Shown: positions 42,101 through 57,100 of the stretch, one piece after another | Layout of the letters: the number at the start of each line of letters is the position of its first letter | Numbering within the stretch: the stretch's first letter is position 1 | Source of the DNA: Paragonimus westermani | Lineage: Eukaryota; Platyhelminthes; Trematoda; Plagiorchiida; Troglotrematidae | Assembly: GCA_008508345.1 (NCBI GenBank) | Contig: QNGE01003686.1 | Span: forward strand, 1 to 64,000 | Direction: 5' to 3' | Length of the DNA stretch: 64,000 nt | Position numbers and translations under genes: made by a program | Notes under the pieces: generated by a model | What the model was told of the DNA's origin: nothing | The model's input: the letters and a program-made list of their open reading frames with translations, nothing else | Databases searched by the model: none

Positions 42101-45100
42101 TTGTGCCAAATTCTAAGTTTCTGATTACGTAATGTTGATTTATTTGGGAGATAATAGGTGCACACATGGAATGCATATTTTGATGCGTATGAAAATGGTA
42201 CACACGTTAACGACGCTTAGATTATTAAACTACCAGCGAACAGATTATTTTTTAAGCCGTGAACAATCTGTTTAACCAGCACTTAGAAAAACCGGGAACC
42301 GCCATCGAGTGTATCGCCTTTTGTGTGGAACAAGCGATAAAAGATTCTTAAGACATTAGGCATAAGAATAGTTTTCAAATCATTCATTACGTACGCACAG
42401 TGAAAATCCGATAATTTGCAGACGATCACCAAATACAGCTCAAAACAATGTAATACAACTTAGAGCATCTGGTGAAAGAATAACAAACACGAAAAAACAG
42501 AAAGAAAGCGATATTCAGCTTCTGCATAGTAAATTATTGATTACGGTCTACGTGTCCATGTGGGTTCTATGAGATCAGTGGAAGTGGGGCGAAATCGACT
42601 GTCAACCATACTTCATGATGTTCATATTACTCGTACAGGTGTCCTCAAGTTGTTTTGGTATCAGTCTTGTCGAAGGTCTTCTTACTGACTAGGAAACTGA
42701 CCATGCTCTCGACCAACAAAATAGGAGCGTTGAATCAACTCATCCACTCACCGTCCATCGGATAATCAAATTGTTACGCAGCGAGCCGTACACGTACAAC
42801 TCCGACGGATTGATTGCCGGCACTCGGGGTGGAATACCGCATTCAGTCTGTGTGGGCGCGCTGGGTAAAGAGATGCCAACGCGGTTTCGTGTACGGATGC
42901 GAAATTGGTAGAGGATCGACGGACGAAGAATGACCTATGAGCGAAAATTAAGAATGAAATGAAAACGCTCCGATACTTTTAGAAAACCATGACATTCGCA
43001 AACATCCTCTTGTAACAAGATCCGTCTCTAAACCAAAGTATATGGAAGTACAACTTTACGAAGGGATGTTGCCGAGTATTGATCGACGATTCTAATGCAA
43101 CTTAGTATCTCATAGTAGAAATGTGCAACGGCTCAACTCACTAATTTCTAATAAAACACCGACCCAACTCAATTGATAAGGCCCATTTTGGACGACTAAT
43201 GTTGTTAACAGTAATTTGTGCCTTGAAAAAAGGTGAGCATAATACGAAATGGCGGACTAAATTCAGTCGGAGTTGCTGGTTGATGTGACTATCTTAGTCA
43301 CCAGAAGCAGGCGCAGTCAATTTGACTAACAATTGTTGTTCAGTCGTACTAGCGACGGAAAAACACCAGAGCAGTTCACGGCCTTCTGTCGAAATACTAT
43401 CGGATGGCGTGTTTCACGTTTAATCGACTGTATTATCCTGCTCGTTTGTATTTGTCTGTACCGTTCACGTAACCTACTGTGTTTTCTATCGTCCTGTTCT
43501 CTCACTTGGCGGTAAATCCTGCGATACGACACAAGCGGTCATGTGTACGCCCATACCATATACCCCTCCACTTAAATGCCTTGTTCGCTGTGTGACACAG
43601 AGCAAACATGAATTGCCTGCATGCAGTCTTAAGGAATGTCGAGTGGAGCGTTTACACAGAAAATAAAGGAAACAACCTGCTGAGAATAGCGCCGCATTTG
43701 TAAACCGGTAGAGCTAACTTTGGGGATGAACTACTACGACGCCAACTAAGTGAGGCAAACCATAAACTAACCTGGAAACAAAACAGAGAGAAAAAGAAAT
43801 CACATGGTAAACGCTAATATCCAAAGTTTAACTGATGAGCTCATTTCGTTTATTGAGAACTAAGAGTATGGTTGGAAAGCTATGTGTAGTGAACTCGATT
43901 ACTGCAGAGGTGTATGCACAGTTCGCGTTTTCGGTGGGTCCCAAAAAGAAATAGATCGGATCTCGGTTAAATCTTTATTGCATAATCCGTCGACTGAATG
44001 TGGCTGTCTTCAGAAATTACTAACACGCACAAAATCGTTTCCTATTATCTTCAAAACAACAGCCATCAGAAACTGTTTCACAATATCCACAAACAGCAAC
44101 GTTGTACGGGTTAGAACTAACTTTGATAGAAGTGCTTTGAACCAATCCTGTGTAGTTGAAAATTTCGGCCGGATACCAGGTGTCACGTTCATACTGAGTC
44201 GAGTACTCCACGATATACTCCATGATTGGGGCGTAGTTATCAGAACCGGGATACCACGATACAAGTGCTAATTCCTCGTTAATAAATTCAACGCAGTTGA
44301 CTTGAACGTGGATTGCTTGTTCAGGTCGCCCTTTTGGATAGACAGGAGTTTTCACAGAACAACATTGAGTGAATTGCACAGACGATTAATAACACGTGGA
44401 TTAATCACCGTACGTGAAACTCAAAATGAGATTGAAGCAAAATTCCAATTACAGGTGACTGGAAGCTTTGTAGATTACACTCGACGACTCTCTTTAATGG
44501 TGGATTAATACGGGCACGTTCTTCCCACAATTATTACTAATTGTCCCGGAAACACCAATAATCAATTTTATAAAATGTAGGCTCAGTAATGGCGACATTG
44601 TTTAGTGTTTGCGGTGAAGACAAGAATTTCGAATCAATACAGTTGCTACTCAATTTAGTTCAGTAGCGGCTTTTTTGGATTAAAAATATACATACAGACA
44701 ATACTGCAATATATGCAAAGATTATAAAGCTTGATGACGAAATGCATGAGTTACGTAGAACAAAGTGTCAGATATTAGCAAGGTTCGTCAACTATGCACA
44801 GCAGAATACAGTCAAGGAAGTCGAAATCTCCCAAAGCTGACGACACATAGTAGCTAATATCTTAAACTGCAAACTAAACAATATTAAAGAAAATCATGTT
44901 TTTGTGATGAACGTTCTGTTTTTTTCAATCGGAAGTGTGCATAAATTTCAAACAGGTGGAATAACAGTGTGCAGCCTAAGAAAAATCAAATCACTCAACA
45001 TTCCGGATCACATAAAATAGCCTCACCTTGTACTAATAGCGCAGCAGAAGCTACTGCGTAATCCAAACCATTGCTAGCGTTGCATCGATACTGCCCAGTA

Positions 45101-48100
45101 TCACGGGGTTGTGCGCCGCTTAGGACCAGCGAGTAGTCAAACCAGACTTTCTGTATTCGTGGTGTGATTTCTGGCACAATCAAATTGTCATCTTTATACC
45201 AAGTAATGCGTAGATTGTCCAGTTCCATCGGATCGGTCTCCGCAGTGCACACAAACTTAACCACTTGGTTCTCATATACTTGTGTATCGATCGGGGCCAG
45301 AACAATGCTCGTACGACGACGGACCAACAAGCGTCCTGAAGCTTTACGGCTACCGAATGGATTGGTGGCAGTGCATTCGTACACACCAGAATCAGTAGTA
45401 GCAACAGACTGGGAAAACAAGATTTGGTATCAGAGATAGTGTTAGAAATTCCAACGAACAAACCAAGAGATTTTCCAATGAACAGACGAATAACCTGGTG
45501 AATTTGTCATTTAATTATCGAAAGGCAATGATAGAAAATCGAGGATTCGAAGTTAAGTGTTGAAATTCTGATATGAAATAGAAGATTTTGGATTCCTTAA
45601 CCAAATCAGGTTTAAGGAAGGATAGTCATGAGTGCAGAGCATGGGATTGCCTGGTTAAATAGCAGTACGTCGCATAATCTTTACACCGTCATTCACAGCC
45701 CCTGCTCCGTGTAAACCAGCTCATCAGAAATGTCATTGTGATTGCTTTGCGTAAACTAGTACTCCCACGGGTAAGGTCACACACGTATGTACACCTGAAG
45801 ACACAAACTCAGTTTCAACGTATAACCAATTGCAAAGCAAGATGCGACTCGAAACGTGTCTTTATGTAGCAAGTAAAGCAATAGCAGAACTAGTGCCCAC
45901 AGATAATTCTTACCGAGATAAGGAGATCTCCTGTCGGCAAGCTTTGATAACGACCACCGTTGATTGGTCGACCGTCTTTGGTCCAGGAGATCACGGCCTT
46001 GGGTGCAGAGAAAGTCTGACAAAATAATGTAACCTGATGCCCATCCACTACACGATGATTTGACTGGGGTGGTTTGATGAAATATGGCGGCTCGCGCATG
46101 ACATTCACATAGGCATTCACAAAGTCGTAGCCAAACGCATTGGATGCATTGCATTGTATGACCGCAGTGTCTTTGATAGTCAAATTGTACAGCAACATCA
46201 TCTTTTGGGGAACAAAACGTAATGAAGTGCCGATCAGTCGGTCAGATTGAAACAGTTAACTCAATGAACACGCAATGGTTAGTGATTTGAATAGCACACA
46301 AAATAATGATGGTCCGAAGGAGTGTCGCAGTACACTAGGAGGTAGTGTACTTTGTGTTCAAGCCAAAATAACACCGCCAAAATAAACCACTCAAAAGTAA
46401 TCTTGTGAAACAATGAAAATATGTTCCATATTAACCTATTGGTAAGGGAAGCATTAGGGAGATACATGAACAGCTCCCCAGAAGTCGGAAACTATATATG
46501 AGCGTGATGCAGAAAATGGGTTTTAGAAAGCTGTGCCTATCTGATGAAACGGTGTTGGGGACCATTTTGTGGCTCGATAGAGAGAGAGAGATGACCAACT
46601 CAGAACCAACAAAGTTTACGCTTGATCGTGCACAACTTCTCGCAGGCTCCATAATCACTGTACTATCAGGTATCTAAGAGTGGTAAGTTGTCAGCTGTTC
46701 ATTCCTTTGCACACTAAGCAAAAGTTGCTATCAATAACAGTTTAACTATAGCCTTATTCAAACTAATGGGCGATCTCATAGTTTACAGCGCTCCCGTTCA
46801 CCATGACCTGACCTGGTCTAAATAGACATGTGGAGCGTTACAAATGAAATAAACTATCGATTGGTCACAAGTTGTCCTGAACTCATGAATGTTCAGTCGG
46901 TCCCAAACATATTCCAAACAATGGTAACAGACCCTCCTTGTACTAATATTATTCATTCCATCTCAAATTTAATTGTCCAAATTTCTCCTGGCTATTCGAT
47001 TGGATCCTCGGCAACTTCTATCGATCTAGTCGCGAATTTGCAGCATGTAATCACTGGTCTAGAATTCTTGAGGTTCATATGACAAAACTGAATGTTACAC
47101 TACCATGTCACGGTGTCTAGAAAATCACTGCGTTGACACTAGCAATACGCTGACTTCGCATACCGTTATCCCTGCCCACTTTTGCTGCAGTAATGGGTCC
47201 GAAACAATCATACTACGCCTGTCCATATCTGAACAACACTATTGACCTCAGTCCATTGCAATTACAATTCGGCATGATCAGGAAGCAATGCTACCTAAAG
47301 GAATGATATCATTTGTATTGTTGTATACCGGATTGATATTGCCAGAAGTGGCACATCATAGAGCACCCCGTAAACTGCAATCGATCGGGAAATATTTGGT
47401 ACCTAGCGAGTAAACGAGGTCACTTAACTAGGACAGTGGTTCGGTGTTACAGCCAAGAAAACAGTGCGAGTCAAGTACCAAGGTGCACACACACGAGGCG
47501 CCTCACGACAAATTTTTAACTATGATACTATTCTTAGCTCAGGTTGGGATGTTCGCCGAACTTGGTATTTAGGTTGCAAACGTTTCATCACCAAACGAAG
47601 TGACGCCATCAGTGTGTAAGGATTTCAGCGCTCAAACACTCACGCAGTGATGATGAGAACCCGTTTGGTGATGAAGCACTTGCCATCTAAATGCCAAGCC
47701 CGGTGAACATCCCAACATCTATGATTCTGACAGGCCGTGAACAAGATAGGTTATATTTCATGAAAAGTATGTTCTAACTTAGCTACTGGAAACAATTGCC
47801 CCAGACTCGAGTTTACCTTTTGCTGAAGCTCAGCAGTACTGCGTAGACTTATTGCAACAGATCCTTGTTCTGATGAGACAATCGCTGACCGCGGCAACGC
47901 TGGCTCCACATTAGACAGTAAAATCGTCTCCTCGAAAAACTCAATCACATAAGCTTGTGAATAATGCTCAGTATATCCGAATGCGGAAGCCGCCTTAAAA
48001 TGTGTGCTGCACAATTTATATCAACCAACTTGTTAGAATGATAGGGTAAAAAAAACAGACTTCGACTGTGAACTTCTTGAATAAGCAAAGTATTATTGTT

Positions 48101-51100
48101 AGCTGGACATCTAGACTCTTTTCAGGCTGTCTACGCAACGGAGTCCTGGCAGAACTGTTAAATTTGGTGTTGAATGTCAGTTGATGCTTTCTAATCCAGT
48201 AAAAGTACCGTCCAAGTCAAACAAGGATTTGTCTGAGCGATTTGACTCGCCGTCCTAACTTACGATAAAAACCTCTGACTTGTGCGAATTGGAATCACTC
48301 AGTGCACAACTCAACGAGGATCCACAGTAAGTTTCAGTGCTCAATGACCAGTCACATGTTAGGTAACTTCAATTTTGTGTGGATTGTTTACAGCTTTTTT
48401 TAACTTATAACCACTTATTGATGTATCGGTGAACCCCTGAACAAATATTACTTGCCGAACGTAGAGAAGCGTTGGAAATAAGCCAAAAATTTACACAATG
48501 TATTAAATACGAAGGACGGAAATATATATATACGCGTATTACAGCCGTGAAAATAATAATACAATCACTCAACTGGTTGTTTACTCGACACCAGCAAATT
48601 CCACACGTTAGTCTGCTCATTTTCATAACTATTTAGCAACAGCTAGCACCGATAAAAGGGTCGACTCCGCTCGGCTTCGAAAATTCACTATGTGAAGACA
48701 CGGGAGAGTCATTTGACAAAAGACCATATTGCAGAAAACGTTTTAAAAATTTATGGGTTTTATTGAGCAACAGTTTAAATGTGGAGAACAAGTTTCACTA
48801 TCGTCTATGAATGTGGAACCATCTATGCTCTGCACAACTGCTCTCGTGTAGTTAGTGCCGAAATCGCAATTCTGTTCTTGTCCGCCTTCACCCCATTCGG
48901 AACAGTACGGTTTTAGTACTCTGCTTTCTAAACTATTGTAGGCGTTACACGTACATACCCAGTCAGGGAGCTTAGTTTGGTTCTAGCAACGGAAAATAGC
49001 CCGTTGAGCGTGGTTGGTTAGGGCAATGATGTTGAATGCAGTCATGTCTTCCGCAGTCTGCAGAGCAGTTGAGACGCTAAGCGGGAGTAATAAGATAAGA
49101 TTAAACTAAGCCCTCTCTTAAAAAGGAGTCACGAACACTGACTGTGTACCTTGACAGAGGATAGTTCACGGCCGACAGTTGTTGGCTAATCAAATTTATC
49201 AGCCAAATTCTATCATTTGCGTGTGTTAGTCTTAGAACTGGGTATGAGTTGGCAATCCGCCACTCCTAAGAGCCATTTACTGCCGTCATAAAAGATCTCT
49301 TAATAGGGAACTTCCGCGGCGGTAAGAATTCCAAGGTGGTACTATTCATCACTTGATGTCTGGAGGTCAACAATATTGCATCAATATTAAAGAGTTTAGT
49401 CTTGTTGTTTCAGGCCCTATATATGCAGCAACCAAATCGACTAACGCGCAAGATCGTTATCGAGTGGCCTAGTAAATCTGGAAGAATGAAAGTGATGTAA
49501 TACTTACATTTCCGCGTAGAATTTTACGCACACCATCAACATATGACGATGGGTCTTGTCCGTTTACGGTCCAACGAATCTGTGGGGCAGGAATACCGCT
49601 TGCGTTGCACTTGAAAATCACAGAACCGTTTACCGGTACAGTCACATCCTCCGGCTTTTCTGTGAAAGTAGGTGGTACTGAAATAGACAATCGTAGGCCA
49701 GGAGTAAGAAACAGCTGGGAACGAGAGCGTCTAGCTTATCGCAGCAAGTTAAAGCAATAATCTTTCAAAACCAGACTGACAAATAGTGAGTTTCTCGGAC
49801 GTACCTCACTATCAACACTTTGATAGATTTTGCAATTTACCGCAGAATAAAGAGATACACTATTTGGGCCTTGGCTATATTTTGAGTCCACAATGTAGTA
49901 TTCTTCCCTGGCGAAGTTGAGGAGTTAGTGCCATTAGATCATACACATTTTAATTTGAGACTTCCCTTGTGTCTCAGCACTCGCTCACCGCGATGTCAAT
50001 TTAGGTAGTTACTAGTCTGCAATGCTCTGTAACCAGATAACAAATAGGACCAAGTATGAGTCCGTGGGAGATCGTCGTTGTTGTCCGAAATCTCGTAAAA
50101 ACAAATCAGAATGAGAATTAACAATGTACGCTCACTATTCGCTAATGATCCTTTACACAGGACGCAATGCACCTGGTGTCTCATGATTGGATGTTCGGTA
50201 TCTGGATGTATCAGCTACTTTAACGGTTACTGGATTCAAGGCAATTATTTGCTTATTTGTTGTTATGGAAACATTAGCTAACCTTATTTTGTTTTGTGGT
50301 AGATGTGGGGAAGTGTGTATCATAGAGACGAATCAACAATTAGCATACCGGACTTGACTTGGTTGTTGGAAGCACTAGCGTCCAACGCGCAAATGTTTTT
50401 CATGTAGAGAACAGCTGATTCGGTGTTTCCTAGTGTACGTGTGCTATATTCGTTAAAAGTTTGACCGTGGCTATGTCTAGAAAAGACACCTATCGCTTCA
50501 CTTCTACCTCAGTGGAAGCGATGCTTCTAAGAAAAGGGTGCCTTTTTTAGGTGACATTCTCAATACGAATGTGCCGTTGACACATTTTTGACGTACGAAT
50601 ATAACCTTGCAAGCAAATTGCGATCACTCCCTACTGGCTTTTATGACAACTATGGTTCCCAAGATTAACTCAGTAACACATAAGCTAATGATCTCAAAAA
50701 CGTGGGGCGAAAAGTACAACAAATCAAGCACACAAACGTAGTCCACAGGGTTATTGAAGAAAAAATTGTCACAGCTAGTCGAGTGTCCAGTCAGCAACGG
50801 CTGTAATCGGTAGGCATAAAATGAGACCGTGGCGATTATAGCCAATAAATCTGGGGCTACCTTTTGTTCACGAGCACCGGTGTTGTCCGTCAGGACTTAT
50901 CCAGTTCCAGAAGAATCTTGATTATCACATACCTGGAACAGCAACTTAGCCAGAATTCGTTTCTATTCTAACTAGCAGTCAATTCAGCCACGAAGGCTAA
51001 CTTTAGGAATGCGATTATTTTAGCATGATCAGCAGCAGTTGGTTGGAATGCTCCTTAACAATAGAGTACATCAACGTTTCAGGCGAAAGCGAATTTGTAT

Positions 51101-54100
51101 GAACATTTCTTTTCTACGGACGAATTCCCTTCAAACGACATACTAGCTGAAGTCTAGTTCATATATGCTTGCTTTTAGTAAACAAGCTTTTCTGTTGAGC
51201 ATTAAAGCCATCCCCATTAGTGCGTTAAGGATTCTGTGTTGAAATTTTGAACTCGACAGTAAGAAAGTAAAGGGTTCATCTAACAAAAAGAAACAGTCAC
51301 ATTTAATTTGCGCGTTTTGTGTTGGTCGTTTTGATCGGACAAACGATGTTAATAGTTTCGCCTATTCCGAACGAGACAAGCGATCAAAACTGAGCAGACA
51401 GCATCTGACTCAGCGCATCGTGAATTACTGAACAGCGGGCTTTGCTGGTTTGCTTATTTGATAAGAACTTGACAGTTAGTAAGGATTTCTCTGAATCTCA
51501 CGTCCAGACGATTTTGATAACACGGGTAAACTTTGGGATGTAACGTGGGAGCGAACCGCTTTGTGGGAAAAGTTCCATTATTTCGTTAACGTATAATGGT
51601 TCTCACGTATGCAGATGTATTCGAAAGTAGCCAAAACTGGTACATGGTGACTTCACTAAACGAACTGGATTGCAGGTGGTTGCTTGTGGGTTGCATGCTT
51701 TATGAAGCGCGGCCTTACGTAAGACTTATAAGTCTGGTTATGAGAGACAGATATGGTACACAGAGATAGATATGGTATTAAAAAGGAATTCCGTGGATCA
51801 AAAGAGTATACTTGGGTTTTTACGAGTACACTTCAGGGAAAATTATGTGAAGATTTTGTCTATGACAGTTATTAGTCGACTGTTAGATGGTTGTTGCATA
51901 ATTATCAAGGGGTTTTGCCAAACGCCTGTTAGCATAGATTTGCACAGAAATTTGGATTTTCACGATAGTTTGTTTGCCGAATTATAGACTATCATTCAAC
52001 TTGGAACGCCACCCGCCGAAATAATATGACAAGTTGCAACGCGTTCTGCGTGAGGTCAATGTAATGTTTAGTGAAAGGAACGAACACACGCTTTTCTGTA
52101 ACAAATAACCACGACCCTAGTCTCTTTATATTGATGTATCACAACCATTCATAGATAGTAAAATGAGACTCCCAAAGACTATCATTCTAGGCGTCACATA
52201 AGTGAACATGCCACAAAGTGGAATAAGAGTTTTACAGAATTCAACTTTCCTCCCCATATTATCCAACAACACACAAGGACGATGAGATCTTTTATTTCTA
52301 CTGCCCATCCGGAGGTTAATCAAGCTAGTCGCAGTCAAGTCATGCGTTTTTAAACTACAGCAACTCTTCTTGTATACTTTCCAACTACAACTTTCGTTTT
52401 TATTGAACACGTTATTTTTATTTCGTCATGGAAAGCTGGCAAGTGTCGATAGGACAGCCAACGAAATGCCCACCCGACTAGTGAGGTATCTGTAAGCTCA
52501 ATTTGCACGTTCACCTTTCGGTGTGAAAGTTGTGCAGCACTGATATGTGAGAGTATCCTGCGATTTAAGCTACACAAAAGACTCAAGTTTACATACGATG
52601 ATCGTGCATAAATTTGTTGAACTTCGTTTTATTTCAACACCACTGCATGGTTGTATGAGGCCGCTTGCTCAGACTATTTCGTTTTATTGCAGCGAATTTT
52701 TGTGTACATGAGCGGTTTTGCTAGGAAGTAATGGTTGTATCTTTCGACAGTTACATACAGATCGGAAGTAGCCTGAATCTGGATCCTTACAAGCGAAGTG
52801 CGAGAGGTTATTGTCTACTAGTGCAAGGAACTGGACTATCAGGCAACCGACCGATGTGTTTCGCGAATCCAGGTGAACGAAAGTGAAATATGAAGGGAGG
52901 AGCTTACAACGATAACAATCGTAAGGAATTTCTTCGATGTCTGTCAGATTGATTGGAAATCAATTTGCAAATCTCAGCAATTATTTTTATGTGTCACACT
53001 AACCTGGGAAGTATGCTTACTGAGAAATCACTTATTAGAAGAAAATTATTGAGACTAACGTCCTAGTAACCTAAAGCAAAGTAAACTCGATCGAAAACGT
53101 CCGGATCATGGTGAAGATAACAGTCGGAAGTCACGTTAGTAAACAGACTTACTAAGGATGCACTGAACCAAGAGAATTGGAGAATACGGGCCATGGAAAA
53201 ATTGATCACTTTTGGTATTTACAACATCTCACCACATAGCAGTGCTAGCTCTATGCGCCACGTCGAACGTTGTAGTATGCCGGTGATGAAATTTGAAACT
53301 GTGAAGTCACATTCGTGAACAAATAAGTTCTTGGCAAATGAGCGATACGCTATTCAAGACAACCACAAATCAAGGTGTAGCTTCTATTAACTGGAAACTA
53401 TTGCTGATGAGTTGTCTATAAATTCGGCACTAATTAGTTGGGCACTTAGGAAAAAACGGACAAAAATTGAGCATTAACAATGGATGAGTGCAAAACCAAA
53501 AACTGAATATCGTGTTGAGATCGGGCAACTGGCAAGCGATGGTGAAAGTACAAGTATGACGGGGAACCACCCTGTTAGTATCGCATATTTTTAAGTTCCC
53601 TCTGATCCTTGCCCTTCGGAATACCTTGTCCCACCACTGAGAATCTCAGTTCGCTTGAAGGCACCTGTTTCCTACACTAATTCCGCAAGACATAACATTG
53701 TACGTAGATAAATGTCAACACAGCTCTATTGAAGCCGGTAGATACAATGAAACAATGTGTTAACTGTAAGATATCCGCACCAAATTTAGTGCGAATGAAG
53801 TTGAACAGTTTGGGCGTCGTGTTTAACATGTTGTTGATAAACATATTGGGAATAACACAACGTTACGAGCCAGTTGTAATACTCTACCTTTCAACCACCT
53901 CGGGTGGCCTTCTTCAGGAGTGTTGTAATCGAAATCACATTCGATTTCGATTACAACACTCCTGAGGAAGGCCACCCGAGGTGGTTGAAACGTAGAGTAT
54001 TACAACTGGCTCGTAACGTTGTGTTACTCCCAATCTGTTTATCAATGTGTGTGTGGTTTGAAATTCCGCAGTAGTAGGCCATGGCCTACGTCATGAGTTT

Positions 54101-57100
54101 GGGGTGTTACTGAACGAAGTTTCTATTAATTTGCTCCCTAGTAACCTGAATAACTAATAGAAGGCGTCCACACATTTATATAGGAGGTCAATCTAATATT
54201 ATTGATGGCATCCCTTGATAACATTGCTGTCATCCTTCGAACCCCAAATGACGTGGCAAAAACGCATGAGTTCGGCTACGATGCGTAACCAATAAAACAA
54301 AAATATCAGTAAATATGAACAACTTGCGAAATGTAAAGGACGTTTTAGTTGGTGTGTAATTTGTGAGATAGCCACTCAACAACTTAGGTGATAAAGTTCA
54401 TAGTGATTGTAGGTACCGGTGTTTATAAATGATTCCTGAGCGCGTAGCTTTGATGGAAGAGTTAAGCACAATGTCCGGAGCCTACCAACACCCCCGTTTT
54501 GTCCCGATGATGAAAATACACTTGGAGTATCTAGTTGACATCCAATACTACCACAAAACAAGGGAATGAAATGGAATCTCGTTAAGTAGAGTGAAGGAAG
54601 CAATTAAAACTCAATCCGTTGCCATGTTCAGGTCATTCCTGACACACAGTAAAAGCTGTTATATGTGTTGTTTTAGTTAAGTTCATCTTACTCCTATGAA
54701 AATATGACATCGTTATTAATTGTCACGTTATCGTATAAAACAGAGTTCAGCTTTATTGCAAAATCGTATGTGCATGGTTATATTCGTTATGTTCACAGCG
54801 ACGTTGCTCCAGACGCAAGTTGAAGTTTGCCTTTCTGGCTCACACCGATGCGCACTTAACCAGTAACAAATTTTAGGGTTCAGCGGATATGGCGAAAATA
54901 AGCGGTGAGCCACATATAATCTCGCATGATACACTTAACCTGTTTCCCAGGATAGCTCCTTGTAGCGACCGTTGTTGATTCAGACACTAGTTACCCAACA
55001 AACGCAATAAGTGTTTAATCACATTGCTGGAAAAGCAGCTGACAACGTTTCTAGAAAGAGGTGAAAAATACTGGTGAACCTAAACTTGGCGCCATATAGT
55101 TTATGAATACTGTTACATGTCACATCATCTGGACCAGAAAGCACCAAAACAAAAATGAGTAGCGGTGGGTAGAGCAGAAGGAAATACAAAGTTTTAAGTA
55201 ATCACTTCCATTAATTTGAGAATACAAGGGAAGGTCATTCGTTCATGAGTTTTCGCTCTTCGAAATTATAAAAGAAAGGACCTTTTCAGCCCTCATCTGG
55301 TGAATTTGACCAACAACTTGACTGGAAGATACTTCAAGGGTACCAATGCAAAAAGACTACGATGCATGTCCAGGAACTGAGCGAAATGCGGAAATAGGAA
55401 GTGATCGACAGGACAGGAAGTAAACACGATGTAACATATATTTTTGAATACGTTTGGGACTGACTGAAGATTCATAGTCTTAGAACAGTTCGTAAACAAT
55501 CGGTAAGTTGGTTTATTGGTGACGTTTCACGTCTACCCTGCCTCGAATACAGCTAAATTGGTAAGTGGTTTTTCTGATCTGAAAAAGTTTCTGTGTCAGA
55601 AGTGAAGCGTCATCAATAAACCAAAGTGCCGATTGTTTACAGGTTGTTTTAAAATTCTCACGCAACACTGTTAGTAATGAGTAACCAGTGAGCTGACTGT
55701 ATCAGTCAAATTTGGTCACAGTAGAACAGATCTTTTTCTTGAGAGGCACCATAAAATAGGCTTTTTGTACACTCCTGGACAAAAAGGATCAATGTGGTTC
55801 CCGAAACACAGAACAAACATACGTCGATATCTTTGAAGGTATCGGTTGTATGTCTGCGAGTTTCGGGACTGGTACGAAAGTAATTGTGTCCGCCGGTCAA
55901 GCAAGTTCATGAAATAATGAAACTGCTTTTTGTGAGCAAATCGCAATCCTTAAGCAGTCAACTGAACCGATAGGATTAGTTGTTTGAAAAGTTGTGAGGA
56001 GCCGGGTCACGAGTTCACTTTTGATCTTGTTATGATTGGGTAAAGCTATTAACTCCCCAAGTAACTTGTACTGCTTGATCAGCCAAAGTAACCAAAGCAA
56101 ACTGCCTCAATGAAAACGGATAAGGAAAGAGACGTGGTTCGGTTAGATGAGAAGAACTGGAAGAATGTACGGATTATCTCCCAGAGATATCAACTTTATG
56201 TCATCAGCTCAACCTTTTGTCAACGAGTTAACAGTGAATTGGCAAACCAGAAGGCGAAAACGCAGTACATACATATCAGACAATCCTCTTGTGTCTTTCT
56301 AACACCAATTATCTCGTGTATCTTTATAACTATTACGCTTCACATGAATCAAAAAATTGGCTTATTCAGGTTATTGAAAGGGAGTGCAAACTGATGCTGT
56401 TTAGCATAAACTATTTTTGAGATAATTGAAATTCCAGAGAAAAGCTTGGACTTCGTTTGAGTTACCTTGAACAAGAACGGTGTATTGTGAGTTAACAGTT
56501 GTGAGAGTCTGTTCATTTGAGCCTTGACAACGATATTCTCCTGCAGCCTCCAGTGTGACCGGATTGATTTCGAGCATCGTTCCCAAATTTTTAACCACTA
56601 CATTCGGTAGCTGGATGGAAATGACATTATAAAATTCTAAATGAGCTTGTATAAAGGAAAATTCAAACCAACAGTTTCATCTGACTGCTCAAGGATAAAA
56701 GGTTCGGTGGGGATGAAGTGCGCTTGAAAGAATGACAAAGAATACGAAAATAGGTGTCCAATAATGTTCAATTTTCCAGATAAGTAGGGTAATCATACAC
56801 ATTGTGCATCTCGCAAAATGAAATTAACCGGTGGTAGCTTCACTGGATGTAAAAAGACTCACAAAATCTCTTATCATTGTCAGAATATCAATGGTTAACA
56901 CCGACGCCTACTTGCAACGCGACCAGAATAAAAGCAAAAACGAGCTCCAGTTTAAAGACCAAAGGAAAGCAATGAGGCTTCATACATACAGGTCTTATTT
57001 CTAAACTCGAACAGTTAGCTGTACTATCCGTCCCACCTTGAAAACAGAAACAGTGAGTGGCAGGCGGAGGTGAGATGACGCCTGCAGTATAGCTTCCTTG

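Larger units (their letters stand above)
53835..54045. repeat. Near-perfect palindrome (102/103-nt arms, 6-nt centre) with paired hammerhead-like units
   Basis: The left arm (53835-53936) and right arm (53943-54045) are reverse complements with about four mismatches. Both ends read TTGATAAAC/GTTTATCAA. Each arm contains CTGAnGA, a stem II GGCCACC/GGTGGTT (with G-U pairs) and GAAA. The palindrome lies in the intron between Nrg exons 6 and 7. The sequence style matches the hammerhead-bearing terminal repeats of Penelope-like elements. Confidence 0.93.

Noticed and set aside
43830..43860. CTGATGAGCTCATTTCG as a hammerhead core
   Set aside because: A small hairpin only; GAAA is missing.
45164..45439. 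Plus-strand open frame over Nrg exon 9
   Set aside because: It is antisense to a well-supported Ig exon and has no domain of its own; the same applies to other plus-strand frames opposite exons.
53405..53430. CTGATGAGTTG as a hammerhead core
   Set aside because: No GAAA box at the right spacing.
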